The notes below the pieces were generated by a model. It did no database searches. It had not been told where the DNA came from and worked only from the letters and a program-made list of their open reading frames with translations. 64,000 nt of DNA. It comes from Paenibacillus barcinonensis. Lineage in GTDB: Bacteria > Bacillota > Bacilli > Paenibacillales > Paenibacillaceae. Each line of letters opens with the position of its first letter. Position 1 is the stretch's first letter. Positions 61,196 to 64,000 of this stretch are shown here, piece after piece. The stretch spans positions 588,037 through 652,036 of the forward strand of contig NZ_QJSW01000001.1 in assembly GCF_003217495.1 (NCBI RefSeq), in the 5' to 3' direction. The position numbers and the translations under genes were made by a program.

Positions 61196-62307
61196 GCCCC
61201 CACCGCCTCTGAATTGCTCTTCAACTGCTCAACAGGCAAGATGGTTACCCGATGTCCCTGTTCCTGTAGACGTATAATTTCATGCTGCATCCCTGCGGAT
61301 ACATAGGACGTAATTAACAAATAACTGCGAGGCTGCTGCTCTTCTTCACCCCATCTAACCTCATCTTGCAAAAACTGCTCGATGGGCACCAGACATTTCA
61401 ACTCGGTTTCAGCCATAGCCTCCAGTAACATCTCCAGATGTGGTGTGCCATAGTCCGGCTCAATTCGCAACACATCACGCCCTCCGCCTGCTCTGTAACC
61501 GTTATGTGCAAATCCGGCAGGCAAGCCTCTGCCGATCGCATCGGTAGCTGCAGTTGCTGCGTAGCGAAGCGCCTGTTCAATCAGTTCGGGCCGGGTGACT
61601 ACACTCCACATGTCTGCCGACTCCTGAATATTTACAACAATCCAGGACTGGGGGTCAGCGGTCCAGCCTTGCTTGTAGACCTGTAGCTCCCCGGTCCGCG
61701 CACTGGCTTTCCAATGAATACGATTCATTGGATCACCAGCTCCGTAAGGCCGCACACCCAGGATCAGAAATGGATCTTCCACAATCCAGCGCGACACCTC
61801 AACCTCGCCCTGCCATACCTGATAGATTGTCGGCATATCTTCCATGTTTACAAGTGAAGGATACACAATCATCGACATCTGCACAGGAATCGGTTTTGAA
61901 GAACGCCACACACCAAACAGGTCTCCACCGGTCATTGTAGCTGTCTCCATCCTATACACACCACGTTTGGAGCAAACAAACGGATGTGTACGTGTAATTC
62001 GATTGTAAGGTTTTAATGTAAAAATACTTTTATGATTTTGATAAATATTCCCTTGACTGATATCCATGCCTGAGCCGATGCGAAAAATAAAGGAAGCGGG
62101 CATCATCGCCTCCAGTCTGAGCCACGGAACGGAGATTCGTTTTTCATTGGATATCGTCTCAATCATCTCCAATGTATCCCCAGCATAACAACGCATTTTA
62201 CTGAATTGTCTGCTGTACTTGAGCTTACGCAGCACTGGACGCCCAAGCCATACACCATGCAGCACCATAATCAGGCTTCCAACCACAACAAGCCAGAGAA
62301 GTTCCAT
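61192..62307 (-). CDS. DUF58 protein (YeaD-like)
   Basis: 371 aa. Two N-terminal hydrophobic segments (about 2-18), an extracytoplasmic-like beta domain, and the DUF58 signature GAGDPMNRIHWKASARTGELQVYKQ, followed by a vWA-like C-terminal domain. DUF58 proteins travel with MoxR ATPases in envelope or stress-related clusters. It follows the MoxR gene by 4 bases and overlaps the DUF4129 gene by ATGA. ATG start; ribosome site unclear. Confidence 0.85.
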   Translation of the reverse strand: MELLWLVVVGSLIMVLHGVWLGRPVLRKLKYSRQFSKMRCYAGDTLEMIETISNEKRISVPWLRLEAMMPASFIFRIGSGMDISQGNIYQNHKSIFTLKPYNRITRTHPFVCSKRGVYRMETATMTGGDLFGVWRSSKPIPVQMSMIVYPSLVNMEDMPTIYQVWQGEVEVSRWIVEDPFLILGVRPYGAGDPMNRIHWKASARTGELQVYKQGWTADPQSWIVVNIQESADMWSVVTRPELIEQALRYAATAATDAIGRGLPAGFAHNGYRAGGGRDVLRIEPDYGTPHLEMLLEAMAETELKCLVPIEQFLQDEVRWGEEEQQPRSYLLITSYVSAGMQHEIIRLQEQGHRVTILPVEQLKSNSEAVGA

Positions 62308-62311
62308 AAGC

Positions 62312-63277
62312 CTAGCGCCCGCCTGTTGTCAGTGTCTCTGTCGGCACCTCGGTCTGGCTTAAAATCTGCTGTATAATCTGTTCAGCCAGTCCCTCCTGCT
62401 GCCTCACCCGATTGCGAAATACCAGACGGTGAGCCAGTACAGGCTCTGCAAGCACTTTGATATCATCCGGCATAACGTAGTCTCTGCCATGCAGTGCAGC
62501 CCAAGCCTGAGCAGCCTTCAGGAGTGCCTGTGCGCCCCTTGGACTGACACCAAGCGATAATTCAGTATGTGCCCTGGTTGCCTCGGTCAGTTGCACGATA
62601 TAATGCATCAAATCCTCGTTAACAGTCACACTTGTATACATCTCCTGGGCTGTCAGAAGCTGTTCTCGCGAGATCATTGGAGACAGGTCACGTACGGAGA
62701 GATTGGCAGTTGTTCTTTTGAGAATCTCGACACTCTCTGCTACGCTCGGATAACCCATGCGAATTTTCATCATAAACCGGTCCATCTGGGCTTCAGGTAA
62801 CGGAAATGTGCCTTGATTATCAATTGGATTCTGGGTGGCAATAACAATAAACGGCCGTTCGAGCCGTCTCGTCGAGCCGTCGATACTAATCTGACGTTCT
62901 TCCATACATTCGAGCAGACTAGACTGTGTTCGCGGGGTGGCACGATTAATCTCATCTGCCAGCACCAGATTAGCAAAGAGAGGACCGGGTCTGAATTCAA
63001 AATCCCCTGATTTTTGATTATAAAAATGAATGCCTGTCAAATCGGACGGCAACAGGTCGGGTGTAAACTGTATCCGCTGAAAAGTGCAGTCCAATGAGGC
63101 TGCCACTGATTTCGCAAGCATCGTTTTCCCCGTGCCTGGCACATCCTCCAGAAGGATGTGACCTGAAGCAATAATAGCTGTCAGCACCAGTTCCATCGTA
63201 CGCTCTTTACCTACAATCACCTTACCTACATGTTCAATCAACTGCTGATTCATGCTCTCCATATCCTGAATATTCAA
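62312..63277 (-). CDS. MoxR-family AAA+ ATPase
   Basis: 321 aa from a TTG at 63277 behind GGAAGGATGG; upstream codons of the open frame run through the terminator of the preceding gene and are rejected. Walker A LEDVPGTGKTMLAKS, the PDLLPSDLTG segment, Walker B LVLADEINRATPRTQSSLLE, sensor 1 VIATQNPIDNQGTFPLPEAQMDRF, and sensor 2 in SPRGAQALLKAAQAWA. A chaperone-like ATPase working with the DUF58 protein encoded next. Confidence 0.88.
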   Translation of the reverse strand: MNIQDMESMNQQLIEHVGKVIVGKERTMELVLTAIIASGHILLEDVPGTGKTMLAKSVAASLDCTFQRIQFTPDLLPSDLTGIHFYNQKSGDFEFRPGPLFANLVLADEINRATPRTQSSLLECMEERQISIDGSTRRLERPFIVIATQNPIDNQGTFPLPEAQMDRFMMKIRMGYPSVAESVEILKRTTANLSVRDLSPMISREQLLTAQEMYTSVTVNEDLMHYIVQLTEATRAHTELSLGVSPRGAQALLKAAQAWAALHGRDYVMPDDIKVLAEPVLAHRLVFRNRVRQQEGLAEQIIQQILSQTEVPTETLTTGGR

Positions 63278-63349
63278 TGCAATCCCATCCTTCCGCAGTG
63301 AGCCTATGTATTCGCATACATTTCTAACTATAACCCTATTCACTCTCAC

Positions 63350-63384
63350 AAAAAACAAAGGAATCGGCAGCACACCGATCCCTT
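63350..63384 (-). terminator. Rho-independent terminator of the kinase fragment
   Basis: Minus strand GGGATCGG-TGTGCTG-CCGATTCC followed by TTTGTTTTTT; 16 bases after the kinase stop. Confidence 0.75.
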
Positions 63385-63399
63385 CTGACATGATCTTTA

Positions 63400-63910
63400 T
63401 TAAAATACCAGTGGGAGCTTGATCATAAAGCTTGTGCCCTCGCCCTTTTGGCTATCCACCGAGATGGTGCCGCCATGATTTTTTATGATACGATAACTCA
63501 CAGAAAGCCCTAGACCGGTTCCACTCTCTTTCGTAGTGAAGAACGGGTCAAACAGGCGAACTAGCGTATTATGATCCATACCGCGGCCATTATCTGCTAT
63601 CGTAATTTGCACAAAGTTATTTTCCGTGGCTGTTTTGATGCGAATCATGCCTGTATGCTCTTCACCCACTTCTTCAATAGCATCCATTGCATTTTTCACC
63701 ATGTTAAGGATGACCTGCTTGATCTGCTTTACATCGATGGATACACTAAGTGGTGTATCATCGACCTCCAGCAAAATTTCACAGCCCTTCATCAGACCTT
63801 CACTCTCCGTCAGCAGCACAACCTCCTTAAGCAAGGATTCTACGGTCATGATCTTCTTCTGCGGAGCGGAAGGTTTCGAGGAATTCAGAAACTCATAAAT
63901 AATATCACGC
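63400..63910 (-). pseudogene. 5'-truncated sensor histidine kinase
   Basis: Encodes only the end of a DHp helix (DIIYEFLNSSKP, as in INEFLxLSKP of sporulation-type kinases) and a full HATPase_c domain with MVKNAMDAIEE, IADNGRGMDHN, FFTTKESGTGLGLSVS and GTSFMIKLPL. The phospho-acceptor His region is absent: upstream of about 63910 the frame turns AT-rich and hits TAA. An ATG at 63849 has no good ribosome site. Probably a remnant, or a gene cut by an insertion or assembly junction near 63910-63920. Confidence 0.65.
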
Positions 63911-64000
63911 CTGTTGAATATCCTAATTATGTAAATTTATGTTGATGAAAAACCGAACTTAAAAAATGATCCTGTTGCATCGCTATTCGCCATTCGACGG

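Noticed and set aside
63278..63391. N-terminal extension of the MoxR ATPase
   Set aside because: These codons overlap the terminator of the preceding kinase gene and have no ribosome site; the TTG at 63277 has one.

Overview
The window looks like chromosomal DNA from a spore-forming, low-to-mid GC Firmicute of the Paenibacillaceae, most likely Paenibacillus. The pointers are T-box leaders on thrS and pheST, an S-box on a met operon, the order ytxC-thrS and pheS-pheT-zapA..mutS2, spore genes (YtxC, CotF-like coat proteins, a Spo0E-like phosphatase, a probable gamma-type SASP), LiaFSR, strong AGGAGG ribosome sites and frequent GTG/TTG starts. Nearly all genes lie on the minus strand. Plus-strand genes are short islands: a small membrane protein plus khtTU plus yitT, corA, an FAD oxidoreductase, and a holin-like protein plus a CuA lipoprotein. 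I see no prophage, insertion sequence or CRISPR array.

Layout. 1-6964: 5' end of glnA with a GlnR-type box, aroF, ispH, an OmpR-type two-component pair and an HtrA protease. 7114-11208: liaF-liaS-liaR, a SASP-like gene and a 3D-domain protein. 11398-14731: thrS with its T-box, then ytxC. 14959-18463 (plus strand): small membrane protein, KhtTU K+/H+ antiporter and a YitT protein. 18608-25775: a sugar oxidation pair (LgoD-like and L-galactose-dehydrogenase-like), mqnC, and the SAM-riboswitch-controlled metA-metI-metC operon. 26008-27169: corA behind a structured leader with an upstream ORF. 27241-32734: HRDC protein, ROK fructokinase, a 5'-3' exonuclease/NAGPA/MOSC operon and an Spx/ArsC-like protein. 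32956-33320: 75-bp non-coding tandem repeats. 33330-38339: RluA, cobalamin salvage genes, lipoprotein, Spo0E-like, alaT-alaR. 38498-45531: coat proteins, FAD oxidoreductase, MFS carrier, zinc-ribbon protein, a 27-aa membrane ORF, a DUF350 protein and mutS2. 45729-53735: holin-like protein, CuA lipoprotein, a giant ZapA coiled-coil protein, pheT and pheS with T-box. 53749-56244: ABC-F protein behind a probable attenuator, and tRNA-Gly and tRNA-Pro. 56385-64000: a GGDEF/EAL protein, a DRE-TIM aldolase, a MoxR-DUF58-DUF4129 operon and a 5'-truncated histidine kinase.

Regulation by RNA is the strongest theme. There are two T-boxes (the pheS specifier reads TTC), an S-box, and two apparently uncatalogued leaders. 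The ABC-F leader has a promoter, a 33-codon ORF and a terminator abutting the gene, and an upstream arm can pair with the terminator. The corA leader has a promoter, a 35-codon ORF and competing hairpins. The most unusual protein is ZapA fused to about 850 residues of coiled coil at the normal zapA locus. Gene calls rest on my reading of translated sequence and remembered family motifs; no database search was run.
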